A stretch of 64,000 nt of DNA. Source: Verrucomicrobiota bacterium. Lineage in GTDB: Bacteria; Verrucomicrobiota; Verrucomicrobiia; Opitutales; UBA953. The notes beneath the pieces were generated by a model. That model did not search any database and was not told the DNA's origin. It saw only the letters and a program-made list of their open reading frames with translations. Location of the stretch: the NCBI GenBank assembly GCA_026397955.1, contig JAPLTV010000065.1:44923-108922 (forward strand), written 5' to 3'. The translations under genes and the position numbers were made by a program. This document shows, in pieces, positions 27,154-35,064 of the stretch. Each line of letters begins with the position of its first letter. The first letter of the stretch is position 1.

Positions 27154-27776
27154 AATCCCCCGCCTTGCTGCTGTGCCTCACCGTATTACTGAGCGGTTGC
27201 ATCATCTTCGACAAAAAGAGCGAGGCGGTCACCTTCCACCAGCTCGCCTCACCGGCCGCCGTCACCACGCACCACAGCCCCATCCTCTTCATCCCTCGCG
27301 CGATCGTTCCGTCGGCCCTCCGCCGTCCGAACGTCGTGCTGATTGATGACACCGGCTGGGTGCGTATCGAAGACGCCCACCGCTGGATCGCACCGCTCGA
27401 CCGCGCGGTCTCCGAAGCCGTCGGCCGCCACCTCACCGCACTGACGGGCCTGCCCGCTTCCACGCAGTCGCCGACCGACGAGCACCTCGTCCTGCTGTTG
27501 ACCGTTGATAAGATGGAGATCTTCGCTCCCGCCGGACCGGGTCGCTCAATCTTCGCTATCCCCGGAACGACGGCGAATACGGACACCGCTACCCTGCAGC
27601 TCACCTTGCGCCTCGAAAAATCCGACGGCTCCCTCCTGTCCGCCAAGACGATTTCACAGTCCCGTCCGCTCAAGGAACGTTCCGCGACCGAGTTCGCTCA
27701 GGCCCAATCCGCGAACCTTGCCGCCATCTCCGCAGAAATTGCCAAGCTGCTGCCCGCTCCTTCCCCGTCGAAATGA
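27150..27776 (+). CDS. ABC-type transport auxiliary lipoprotein (PqiC/YmbA-like)
   Basis: A lipoprotein signal ends in LLSGC (Cys at about residue 16), followed by a 190-residue domain like the ABC-type transport auxiliary component that partners MCE systems (PqiC). The conserved start FHQLASPAA matches the YxL motif of that family. Start ATG at 27150 overlaps the mlaD stop (ATGA) and is preceded by AGGAGG. It could connect the MCE machinery to the outer membrane. No MlaC or MlaA homologue is adjacent, so this protein may replace part of that pathway. Confidence 0.78.
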   Translation: MKSPALLLCLTVLLSGCIIFDKKSEAVTFHQLASPAAVTTHHSPILFIPRAIVPSALRRPNVVLIDDTGWVRIEDAHRWIAPLDRAVSEAVGRHLTALTGLPASTQSPTDEHLVLLLTVDKMEIFAPAGPGRSIFAIPGTTANTDTATLQLTLRLEKSDGSLLSAKTISQSRPLKERSATEFAQAQSANLAAISAEIAKLLPAPSPSK

Positions 27777-28246
27777 CCTCACCTTCCGCTCCTCGCCCTG
27801 ACGGCTTCTCCGAAGCCACGGGAGAAATCTGCTACGACCTTCCGTCGGCCTACATTCCGCATCCCGCGACCGGCCTGCTACACCTGCCCCGCTTCCTTGC
27901 CAAGATCCGCAAGCACCTGAAAGGGGAACTGCCGAAATCCTATCAGCGTAACTTCTGCAAAGGCTTCGACCGCTTCCTCTGCCTGCACCTCGGCGTCGAC
28001 CCCGAACAGGTCATCGCCTGCGTCCGCGAGACGCAGACCGAAGCCGAACTCGACGTCCGCCTGAAAGCTATTTTTCCCGCCGATCTCCGCGTCGCCGTCT
28101 GGAACCGCGAACTGGTCCAGAAAGGCATGAGCCCGATGGGCCGCGAAGCCCTCGACAGCGCCAAAAGCAAGATGGGCGCCGAACAACGCACCGACGTGAT
28201 CTCCTTTGCGGACATGATCGACTTCGACGAAGGACGCATTCTGTGA
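27773..28246 (+). CDS. DUF5069 domain protein
   Basis: The segment TGLLHLPRFLAKIRKHLKGELP and the following short alpha-helical domain (157 aa in total) match the DUF5069 pattern, a small cytosolic protein of unknown function common in Verrucomicrobiota and relatives. No catalytic motif is evident. Its ATG overlaps the lipoprotein gene stop by 4 bases and its own stop overlaps the next GTG, so it is translated as part of the mla operon. Whether it has any link to lipid transport is unknown. Confidence 0.7.
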   Translation: MTSPSAPRPDGFSEATGEICYDLPSAYIPHPATGLLHLPRFLAKIRKHLKGELPKSYQRNFCKGFDRFLCLHLGVDPEQVIACVRETQTEAELDVRLKAIFPADLRVAVWNRELVQKGMSPMGREALDSAKSKMGAEQRTDVISFADMIDFDEGRIL

Positions 28247-29070
28247 ATACCAACGACCCCCATCCCAACCGCCTGGTCATCCGGGGCATCGCCGCGCTGC
28301 TCGCCTGCCTCAAGCACCACCCCAAGGCGTTGCGCGAGGTGGTCGCCACCGCCGCGTTCGCACCGAACCTCGCCGAATATGACGCCGCCTTCGCCGAACT
28401 CGGCGTCAAGACCCGCATCGTCGGGCCGATGGAACTCGCCCAGACCGCTGAAGGCCCCTGCGACGATGTCTGCGCGCTCACGATGCGCCCCGACTTCGGC
28501 CTGGCCCGGATCTCGGATTTCGCCGAATGGCGCGAATCCCGCGAAAGCATCGTCATCGCTGATGGCGTGACCGAGGCAGCCGACCTCGCCGCGATCGCCC
28601 GTTCGATGGCCGCCTTCGGCCTGAAGCGCCTCCTCCTCTCCGGCGGGACCGAGAAACTCTCCTTCCATCCGGAAGCCTGGCACCTCTCCCGAGGCGCGAT
28701 GGAACAGCTTCGCCTCATGCGCGCTGCCGCCCTCGGCGGCCTGCTGAAGCTCGTCGAAGACCGTTGCTGCGTCGTGGCTCTCTCCCCGGAAATCGGCCGC
28801 AAGATCGACCTCGCCGTGCCTGTCCGCGTCCCGGGCCGTCACCTCGCCCTGCTCATCCCGGGTGGCAAACTCGACCCTGACATCCAGCCGCGCGTCGAAC
28901 ATTGCTACCGCTTCCCTGGCCTAGTCGGTCAGCCCTTGCTCTCGCTCTCCGAAATCGCCCCCTTGGCCATCGCCTGGTTCGCCTCCACGCCCCAACCCCG
29001 CGTTGACGGCTTCCTGTCCCGCAAAAGGGCTCGCCACGCCAAGGACAAGGGTTCCAATCCGACCAGCTAA
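28243..29070 (+). CDS. Degenerate SpoU/TrmH-like RNA 2'-O-methyltransferase family protein
   Basis: The 275-aa protein has the layout of SpoU enzymes: an N-terminal RNA-binding-like part (RGIAALLACLKHHPKALREV) and a knotted MTase-like part with GVTEAADLAAIARSMAAFG, LLIPGGKLDPDI and LLSLSEIAPLAIAWF in the places of motifs 1, 2 and 3. The Asn of motif 1, the Glu of motif 2 and the Asn of motif 3 are all replaced. So it may bind RNA or SAM without the usual activity, or may act differently. The start is GTG at 28243, overlapping DUF5069. Confidence in the fold is moderate. Confidence 0.55.
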   Translation: MNTNDPHPNRLVIRGIAALLACLKHHPKALREVVATAAFAPNLAEYDAAFAELGVKTRIVGPMELAQTAEGPCDDVCALTMRPDFGLARISDFAEWRESRESIVIADGVTEAADLAAIARSMAAFGLKRLLLSGGTEKLSFHPEAWHLSRGAMEQLRLMRAAALGGLLKLVEDRCCVVALSPEIGRKIDLAVPVRVPGRHLALLIPGGKLDPDIQPRVEHCYRFPGLVGQPLLSLSEIAPLAIAWFASTPQPRVDGFLSRKRARHAKDKGSNPTS

Positions 29071-29076
29071 TTTCCC

Positions 29077-29913
29077 ATGTCGCAGCCCCCGCCCGGCAAC
29101 GGCGAGAATGTCCTCTCGCTCCAGAACATCAGCCGCACCTTCTTCACGGCCCTCCAACGCCAGCATGACATGCTCGCGTTCAGCATCGCCGGACTGCACA
29201 CGGCCGACCCCAAGGCCTACGAGCACTTCTCCTCGGTCTCCCGCGTGATGCCGGTCCCGCAGGCGCACCTGCCTCCGGAGCAGATGCTCGCCTATGCCCG
29301 CGGCCTGATGATGCGCACGACGGTCAACGACCTGCTGACACTTTCTTCGGAGTGCATGGTGCAGTGCCATCTGTTGTGCCTCTTCATCCGCGAGCAGGGC
29401 AAGAACCAGCGTCGCGACCCGCTGATCGAGAAGATCATCATGGAGAAGCAGCAGGGCTTCCAGCAGATGTCCCTGCAGGACCGCTTCACGGCGCTCGAAG
29501 AGAACTTCGGCATCGTCTGCGACCTGGAAGACGGAATCTTCAGCCTCGCCGCCGCCCTCCGCGTGCTCGTCCGCGGCGGCCTCGTCACCAACGACGACAT
29601 CACCCCGGACGGCTCCCTGACCCTTGAGTTCAAGGCGATGAAAGATTTCGAAGCCCCCGCTGAACCGGAAAAGGCTCCGGAAGCTGAGCCTGAACTTCCG
29701 CCCGGCGTCACCCGCCATGTCCTCAGCGATGAGAACAAGCCCAAGACGGTCGCTCGCCTCACGGACACCACCCGCACTTTCAAGCCCGGCGAGATGCTGA
29801 GCCTGACGGACTCCGAACTGCTCGGCCTGAACATCACCGTCGCCAAGTTCGTCGACGGCCTGCTCCGCTCCGTCGATCACTTCGGCCGTGCTCAGCTGGG
29901 CGAAGGCGCCTAA
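29077..29913 (+). CDS. Unknown protein, helical N-terminal domain plus acidic linker
   Basis: I do not recognise this 278-aa protein. Residues 10-190 appear mostly alpha-helical, rich in Met, Gln and Leu, with several Cys/His in SSECMVQCHLLC. A Glu/Pro/Ala-rich linker (about 190-215) leads to a smaller C-terminal part. There is no signal peptide or membrane segment, so it is probably cytosolic. It sits six bases after the SpoU-like gene and three bases before the MFS gene, so it belongs to the same transcription unit. Confidence 0.65.
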   Translation: MSQPPPGNGENVLSLQNISRTFFTALQRQHDMLAFSIAGLHTADPKAYEHFSSVSRVMPVPQAHLPPEQMLAYARGLMMRTTVNDLLTLSSECMVQCHLLCLFIREQGKNQRRDPLIEKIIMEKQQGFQQMSLQDRFTALEENFGIVCDLEDGIFSLAAALRVLVRGGLVTNDDITPDGSLTLEFKAMKDFEAPAEPEKAPEAEPELPPGVTRHVLSDENKPKTVARLTDTTRTFKPGEMLSLTDSELLGLNITVAKFVDGLLRSVDHFGRAQLGEGA

Positions 29914-29916
29914 GCG

Positions 29917-31182
29917 ATGAAAGAGCCCGCGGCACTCCCCCGTCGCGCCTGGCTCTGGGTCACCGCGGCCTACCTCTTCCAGTCCATCCCCGCCGCGGTC
30001 CGCGACGAGGCCCTGCCAGTCGCCCTCAAGAATACTGGTTACGCGGACAAGGACATCACTAAGGCGGTCGCTTATCTCGGCCTGATTTTCGGCTTCAAGA
30101 TTCTGCTGGCACCGCTGGTCGCCGCCTTCCGTCCACGCGGCTTCATTCTCTTCTCCGAACTGGCCATCTCCATGCTGCTCGGCGGGCTGGCCCTGCAAGT
30201 AGCCGCAGAGCACCCCTCCTCTCCCGCCATCATCGCCTGCTTGGTACTGCTGTCATTCGTCGCCGCCGCCCACGATTTCGCCCTCGATGGGTACTTCGTC
30301 TCCGCCCTCGACGACCGGACCCGCGCCACTCACTCGGGCCTGCTCAACTTCGCATCCAAACTGGGCATGGTGCTGGCCGGGCCTGGCCTGATCTGGCTCG
30401 CCGGACGCATCATGGACTACGGCCCTCAATCAGCCGACGCGTGGTCCTGGTCCTTGGTCGCGGCCGGCCTGCTCGCGCTGTTCGCCACCGCCGCCAACGC
30501 CCTCGGGCTCAGAAGCGAGACCGACCAAGCTGCGGATGTGCGGACCATCCGCGAACGGTTTGGCGAAATGCTCCAAGGCCTGCGCGCGCTCTTCGTCGAC
30601 CCGCGACTCATCGCCGTCTTCGGACTGATCCTGTTCTACCGCGCCAGCGAGATTCACATGGCGCGCATCCTGCCTCTCTTCGCCACCTCGACTACCACCG
30701 GCGGCTTAGCCTTAGATAACCAGACCTACGCGCAGATGCGCATCGTAACCGCGGTCCTCGGACTGGCCCTCGGCGGCATCATCGGCTCCCAAGTCGTGGC
30801 CCGTATCGGACTCGGCCGTTCGCTGATCCCGCTCGGCATCGCGATGCACACCCCTCTAGCCGCCATCGCCTGGCTCGCCGCGAACGGTTCCCACGACCTC
30901 AGGGTCATCGGCATGGTCTTCTTCGTCGAATACTTGGCCTATGGAGCCGGCCTCTGCGCCTTACTGCTCGCGATGATGAAGCTGGCCTCGGGTACCGGAG
31001 CTGCCGTCCGCTACGCGGCGCTCTCCACCTTAGCCCTGCTTGCCAATTACCTGCCTGGCCTCTGGGCAGGCTCTCTCTCCGACCGCCTCGGCTATGCCCA
31101 TTACTTCCTGTTCGCGCTCAGCCTCGCGATTCCCGGCATCTTGTCGGCCTGGTTCGCGAAGCGTCACTTCCAGGACGCCTGA
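29917..31182 (+). CDS. MFS transporter, AmpG-like
   Basis: The 421-aa protein has about 12 hydrophobic segments. The arrangement AYLFQSIPAAVRDEALPVALKNTGY at the start and AHDFALDGYFVSAL near residue 121 (the DIAxD-like motif of AmpG/PAT-type permeases) suggests a muropeptide or acetyl-CoA-type MFS carrier. The substrate cannot be told. It ends the plus-strand run that starts at mlaE. Its stop codon abuts the stop of the convergent M16 peptidase (TGATCA at 31180-31185). Confidence 0.75.
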   Translation: MKEPAALPRRAWLWVTAAYLFQSIPAAVRDEALPVALKNTGYADKDITKAVAYLGLIFGFKILLAPLVAAFRPRGFILFSELAISMLLGGLALQVAAEHPSSPAIIACLVLLSFVAAAHDFALDGYFVSALDDRTRATHSGLLNFASKLGMVLAGPGLIWLAGRIMDYGPQSADAWSWSLVAAGLLALFATAANALGLRSETDQAADVRTIRERFGEMLQGLRALFVDPRLIAVFGLILFYRASEIHMARILPLFATSTTTGGLALDNQTYAQMRIVTAVLGLALGGIIGSQVVARIGLGRSLIPLGIAMHTPLAAIAWLAANGSHDLRVIGMVFFVEYLAYGAGLCALLLAMMKLASGTGAAVRYAALSTLALLANYLPGLWAGSLSDRLGYAHYFLFALSLAIPGILSAWFAKRHFQDA

Positions 31183-33735
31183 TCACTCCTTCGGGAGGAC
31201 GATGAGTTCCTGCTCGAACTGGGCGTCAAGATAGCGCTGCGCGAAAGCCTGCACGGCGGCTTCGTCGGTCAGGCTCATGCGGCGTTCCCACTCGGCGTCG
31301 AAATTGGCGCCCAGGCCAGCCACCTCGCGCACGAGCGCGCCCTGCATGCGAGCGCCGGCGGATTGACGACCCTGCCGACGCGAGACGCGCATGCGACGCT
31401 TGGCATCCTCGATCTCGTTCGGGGCGAACTTACCCTTGCGGAGGCGGTCGAGTTCGAGGCGCATCTCCTTCGCGACCTCCTGCGCCGAGGCGGGCGCAGT
31501 GCCGGCATACAGGTAGAACATGCCCTGATCGACGACTTCGACACGCGTGGCGCCGACGAAATAGGCCATCCCCTTCTCTTCGCGCACCCGGCGGAACAGC
31601 CCGCTGGCCATGCCGCTGAGCAGTTCTTCGGTCACGTTCGCCGCGACGACCTCGTCGGGCGCGAAACCGCAGTGCGGGAAAGCGATGGCGACGACGGCCT
31701 GCTCGCCCTGGGCACGGTCCAAGACCTTACCAGCCGAAGCCGGGACGTGCTTGGTTAGACCGCGTCGGGTTAAAGACAGCTTAGGCAGGGATCCGAAACG
31801 GCGATTCACAAACTCCATGACCGCCGGGCGATCAAAAGCCCCGCTGACACCGACGACGATGTTATCAGCGACGACTAGTGATTTGTGGAGAGCCGCGAGA
31901 TCGGAGGGCTGGATCTTCGCCAAGGTCTCGGGCGTTCCGCAGGCGTCGATCGACAGGGGGTGTTCACCGAAGTATTGGCGCTGCAGGCGCAGTCGGGCTT
32001 TCTCGACGATGTCGTCTTCGGCTTCGCGGCAAGCGGTGATAATTGCGGCGCGCTCCAAGGCGAAGGTCTCAGGCAAGATCTTCGGGCCGAGGATGCCATC
32101 GGCGATGAGTTCGGAAATCTGGGCGAAATCCGAGCTAAGGGCCTCGCCCCAAAGTCCGCAGGAGACCTGCGAGCCATGGTCAGCGAAGGTCGCTCCGATG
32201 CTGTCGACAAGATGAGCCACCTCTTCCTTGGTGCGATGGACATTATCCCGGGCGAACATGGTGCCCAAGAGACCGGTCGTACCCCGCTTATCGGCCTCTT
32301 CGTAAGCGAGGCCGCCGGCGAGGAACACGCCGACGCCAGCTTTAGGAATAGTCGCATCATGCTGCAGGACGACGCGTACGCCGTTATCCAAGGTGAAGGT
32401 CTCGAAGCGATCCGGCGTGGTCGTCGCCGTAGAGCTGGCAGTGGACGCGTCAGCCTTGCCACCGCGCATGGTACCGAATGTGACGTTGTCAGGGCGGAGG
32501 TACTTGCGCGCTTCGCGCGTCAGGTCTTCGGCTCCCAACTTGGCGAGATGCTCCACGCCGCGCTGCGGCCAGGAGATGTCATGACCGATCGTGGCCGCAT
32601 GGGCGACGCGGCTGGTCAGCCCATGGATGTTCTTCTGGCCGTTCACCATGGCCACGACGGATTGGCGGCGGACCTTCTCGAACTGGGCTGGCGTGACGCC
32701 TTTCTGCAGGAGACCGTCAACGACCTCGGCGATCGCCTGTTCCACCACGGGGGCGGACGTGCCGGCTTCACCTGTCCAGCTGCACCAGGCGAGACCTAGG
32801 TCGCGAATACCGAAGCCAGAGGCATCGATACCGTGGACGAGCTTACGCTTCTCGCGGAGCTCGCTCCACAGCAAGGAACTGTTGCCGGCACCCAGCACGC
32901 CGAGAAACAAGTCCGTGGCGAGACGGCCATCGTCGAAGTAGCCCGGGATACGCCAGCAGGCGACGCCCTTGGAGGTACTAACCTCGCGGATAAGGTCCGC
33001 TCGACGGACGCCGCCCTGCGGCGGCTCCTGATGTCCGGCGATGTCGAGCAACGGACGGCGAGCGAAACGACCGAACCAGCGCTCCGCCGAGGCGAAAACT
33101 TCTTCGGGAGGCATGCTGCCGCCGAGGGCGAGCACGACGTTCGTCGGGACGTAGCGACTGGAATGATAGGCACGCAGATCGTCCGGCGTGATGCGTACGA
33201 AAAGATCGCGGTGACCGATGATCGGCTGACGGAACGGGTGCGAACGCACCGCTTCCTCGAGGACGGACTTGGCCAGCACCTGGTCATGCTCGTCGTCGCA
33301 CATCGCAATCTCCCGCAGGATGACTTCGCGCTCCATCTTGGCGTCGGCGTCGGTGATGAGCGGATCGAAGACCATGTCGGCAATCGCTTCCATCGCGGTC
33401 TCGAAACCTTCCTGAGGGGCGTCGACGTAATAGACGGTGCGGTCGAAGGTCGTGTAAGCGTTAGAGGACCCCCCACTACGATGGATGGCGTCGGTGAGTT
33501 CGCGGTTCGTGAAACGGCCGGTGCCCTTGAAGACCATGTGCTCGAGATAGTGCGAGATGCCCGAACCTTCCCAGCGACCTTCGTGAATGCTGCCGGTGCG
33601 CACCCAGGCCTGCACGGTGCATAGACCGATGCCGGGGCGATGCGAGTAGATGACCTCGAGTCCGTTGGCCAGGACCCGGCGCTCAGGCAAGGGGCCGGCA
33701 ATCTGGGCGAAACTCAGGCCTTCAAGATACGACAT
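31183..33735 (-). CDS. M16 family zinc peptidase, two-domain
   Basis: M16 peptidases (pitrilysin/processing-peptidase type) enclose and cleave peptides. The HxxEH zinc motif is HYLEH at residues 62-66 and the downstream Glu lies in the VLEEAVRSHPF segment. A second M16-like half begins near residue 430 (TLDNGVRVVLQHD) and lacks HxxEH, as usual in fused proteins where one half is structural. The start ATG at 33735 gives 850 aa; the frame further upstream is antisense to prfB. No signal peptide is evident. A UUCG-type hairpin CTCCTTCGGGAG lies in its last codons at the convergent junction with the MFS gene. Confidence 0.85.
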   Translation of the reverse strand: MSYLEGLSFAQIAGPLPERRVLANGLEVIYSHRPGIGLCTVQAWVRTGSIHEGRWEGSGISHYLEHMVFKGTGRFTNRELTDAIHRSGGSSNAYTTFDRTVYYVDAPQEGFETAMEAIADMVFDPLITDADAKMEREVILREIAMCDDEHDQVLAKSVLEEAVRSHPFRQPIIGHRDLFVRITPDDLRAYHSSRYVPTNVVLALGGSMPPEEVFASAERWFGRFARRPLLDIAGHQEPPQGGVRRADLIREVSTSKGVACWRIPGYFDDGRLATDLFLGVLGAGNSSLLWSELREKRKLVHGIDASGFGIRDLGLAWCSWTGEAGTSAPVVEQAIAEVVDGLLQKGVTPAQFEKVRRQSVVAMVNGQKNIHGLTSRVAHAATIGHDISWPQRGVEHLAKLGAEDLTREARKYLRPDNVTFGTMRGGKADASTASSTATTTPDRFETFTLDNGVRVVLQHDATIPKAGVGVFLAGGLAYEEADKRGTTGLLGTMFARDNVHRTKEEVAHLVDSIGATFADHGSQVSCGLWGEALSSDFAQISELIADGILGPKILPETFALERAAIITACREAEDDIVEKARLRLQRQYFGEHPLSIDACGTPETLAKIQPSDLAALHKSLVVADNIVVGVSGAFDRPAVMEFVNRRFGSLPKLSLTRRGLTKHVPASAGKVLDRAQGEQAVVAIAFPHCGFAPDEVVAANVTEELLSGMASGLFRRVREEKGMAYFVGATRVEVVDQGMFYLYAGTAPASAQEVAKEMRLELDRLRKGKFAPNEIEDAKRRMRVSRRQGRQSAGARMQGALVREVAGLGANFDAEWERRMSLTDEAAVQAFAQRYLDAQFEQELIVLPKE

Positions 33736-33906
33736 GGGCTGGATGTATGCCCCGCCCCCGACGGGGCGCAAGTGCGACCAGTCCGCACCCCGGCAAATGA
33801 GACCGAGGAGGGCCCACTCTGACATTGAAAACAAAGGAGGTCCTCGGTATTCCCAACCTTCGCCCACCGACCAAGGAGGGCCCCTCCCCCTTCCTTCCGC
33901 TTTCCG

Positions 33907-35052
33907 ATGTATATTCCGCCCGAAATCCGCGCCAGTCTTGACGAAGTCGAACGCCGTGCCGGCTACCTCTGGAAGTTCCTCGACGTCCCGGGCAAACAGG
34001 CCGCGATCGCGAAGCTCGAAGAGCAGATGACCGCCCAGAACTTCTGGGACAGCCAGAAGGCCGCCCAGAAGGTCATCTCGGAGTGCAACGGCCATAAGGT
34101 CATCGTCGCGCCTCAGGTCGCCTTCCGCCGCCAGATCGAGGACGCCAAGACCCTCGCCGAACTGATCACCGAATCCCCGGACGGCACCGCCGACGCCGAA
34201 GTCGAGGAACTGCGCAAGCTTGGCACCGACCTGCTCGCCGCCGTCTCCGAGCTCGAGATCGCCTCGTTCCTCTCCGGCCTGCACGACCGCTCCAACGCCA
34301 TCGTCACCGTCAAGGCCGGCGCCGGTGGCACGGAATCCAACGACTGGGCCGACCTGCTCTACCGCATGTATACGCGCTGGGCCGAACGTCGCGGCTTCAA
34401 GATTGAAGTCGAAGACATCGCCGAAGGCGAAGGCGCCGGCATCAGCCAGGCTACCTTCCGCCTCGAAGGCCCCAACGCCTACGGCTACGTCAAGGCCGAG
34501 CGTGGCGTCCATCGTCTCGTCCGCATCTCCCCCTTCGACGCCAACGCCCGCCGCCACACTTCCTTCGCCTCAGTCGACGTGGTCGCGGAAATCGACGACG
34601 ACATCGATGTCGAAGTCAACGAAGCCGACCTGCGCGTCGACGTCTACCGTTCCAGCGGTAAAGGCGGTCAGCACGTCAATAAGACCGAGTCCGCGGTCCG
34701 TCTCACGCACATCCCGACGGGCATCGTCGTGGCCTGCCAACGCGAACGCTCCCAGGTCAAGAACCGCGCCCTCGCGATGAAGATCCTCCGCGCCCGCATC
34801 TACGAGAAGACCATCGACGACAAACGTGCCGAGATGGAGAAATATTACGGCGAAAAGGGCGATATCGGCTGGGGTAACCAGATCCGCTCCTACGTCTTCC
34901 AGCCTTACCAGATGGTGAAGGATCTCCGTACCGGGGTCGAGACGGGCAACATCCAGGCGGTCATGGACGGCGATATCGACGCGTTCATCAACGGCTGGCT
35001 CCGCGCCGGCGGTCCGCGCACGCGCAACAAGGATATCAAGATCGAGGACTAA
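33907..35052 (+). CDS. prfB: Peptide chain release factor 2
   Basis: RF2 terminates translation at UGA and UAA. The stop-recognition SPF is in [15 protein letters not shown] and the catalytic GGQ is at residues 253-255 ([14 protein letters not shown]). The 381-aa reading frame is continuous: at the place where many bacteria have the CTT-TGA programmed frameshift, this gene has TTC CTC GAC (KFLD). The ATG at 33907 follows a pyrimidine-rich stretch. Perfect SD-like purines lie further upstream at 33834-33842 (AAAGGAGGT) without a fitting start codon. The 171-base gap to the M16 gene holds no other gene. Confidence 0.95.
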   Translation: MYIPPEIRASLDEVERRAGYLWKFLDVPGKQAAIAKLEEQMTAQNFWDSQKAAQKVISECNGHKVIVAPQVAFRRQIEDAKTLAELITESPDGTADAEVEELRKLGTDLLAAVSELEIASFLSGLHDRSNAIVTVKAGAGGTESNDWADLLYRMYTRWAERRGFKIEVEDIAEGEGAGISQATFRLEGPNAYGYVKAERGVHRLVRISPFDANARRHTSFASVDVVAEIDDDIDVEVNEADLRVDVYRSSGKGGQHVNKTESAVRLTHIPTGIVVACQRERSQVKNRALAMKILRARIYEKTIDDKRAEMEKYYGEKGDIGWGNQIRSYVFQPYQMVKDLRTGVETGNIQAVMDGDIDAFINGWLRAGGPRTRNKDIKIED

Positions 35053-35064
35053 GTCCTCCGCCCC

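Noticed and set aside
27773..28246. DUF5069 gene as an MlaC substitute
   Set aside because: It lacks a signal peptide and any similarity to MlaC, so it cannot be a periplasmic shuttle.
33834..33842. AAAGGAGGT as a ribosome site of a small upstream gene before prfB
   Set aside because: No start codon lies at a suitable distance and no open frame with coding character follows.
33736..34557. N-terminal extension of the M16 peptidase frame
   Set aside because: It overlaps prfB in antisense and lacks similarity; the ATG at 33735 gives a normal M16 N-terminus.
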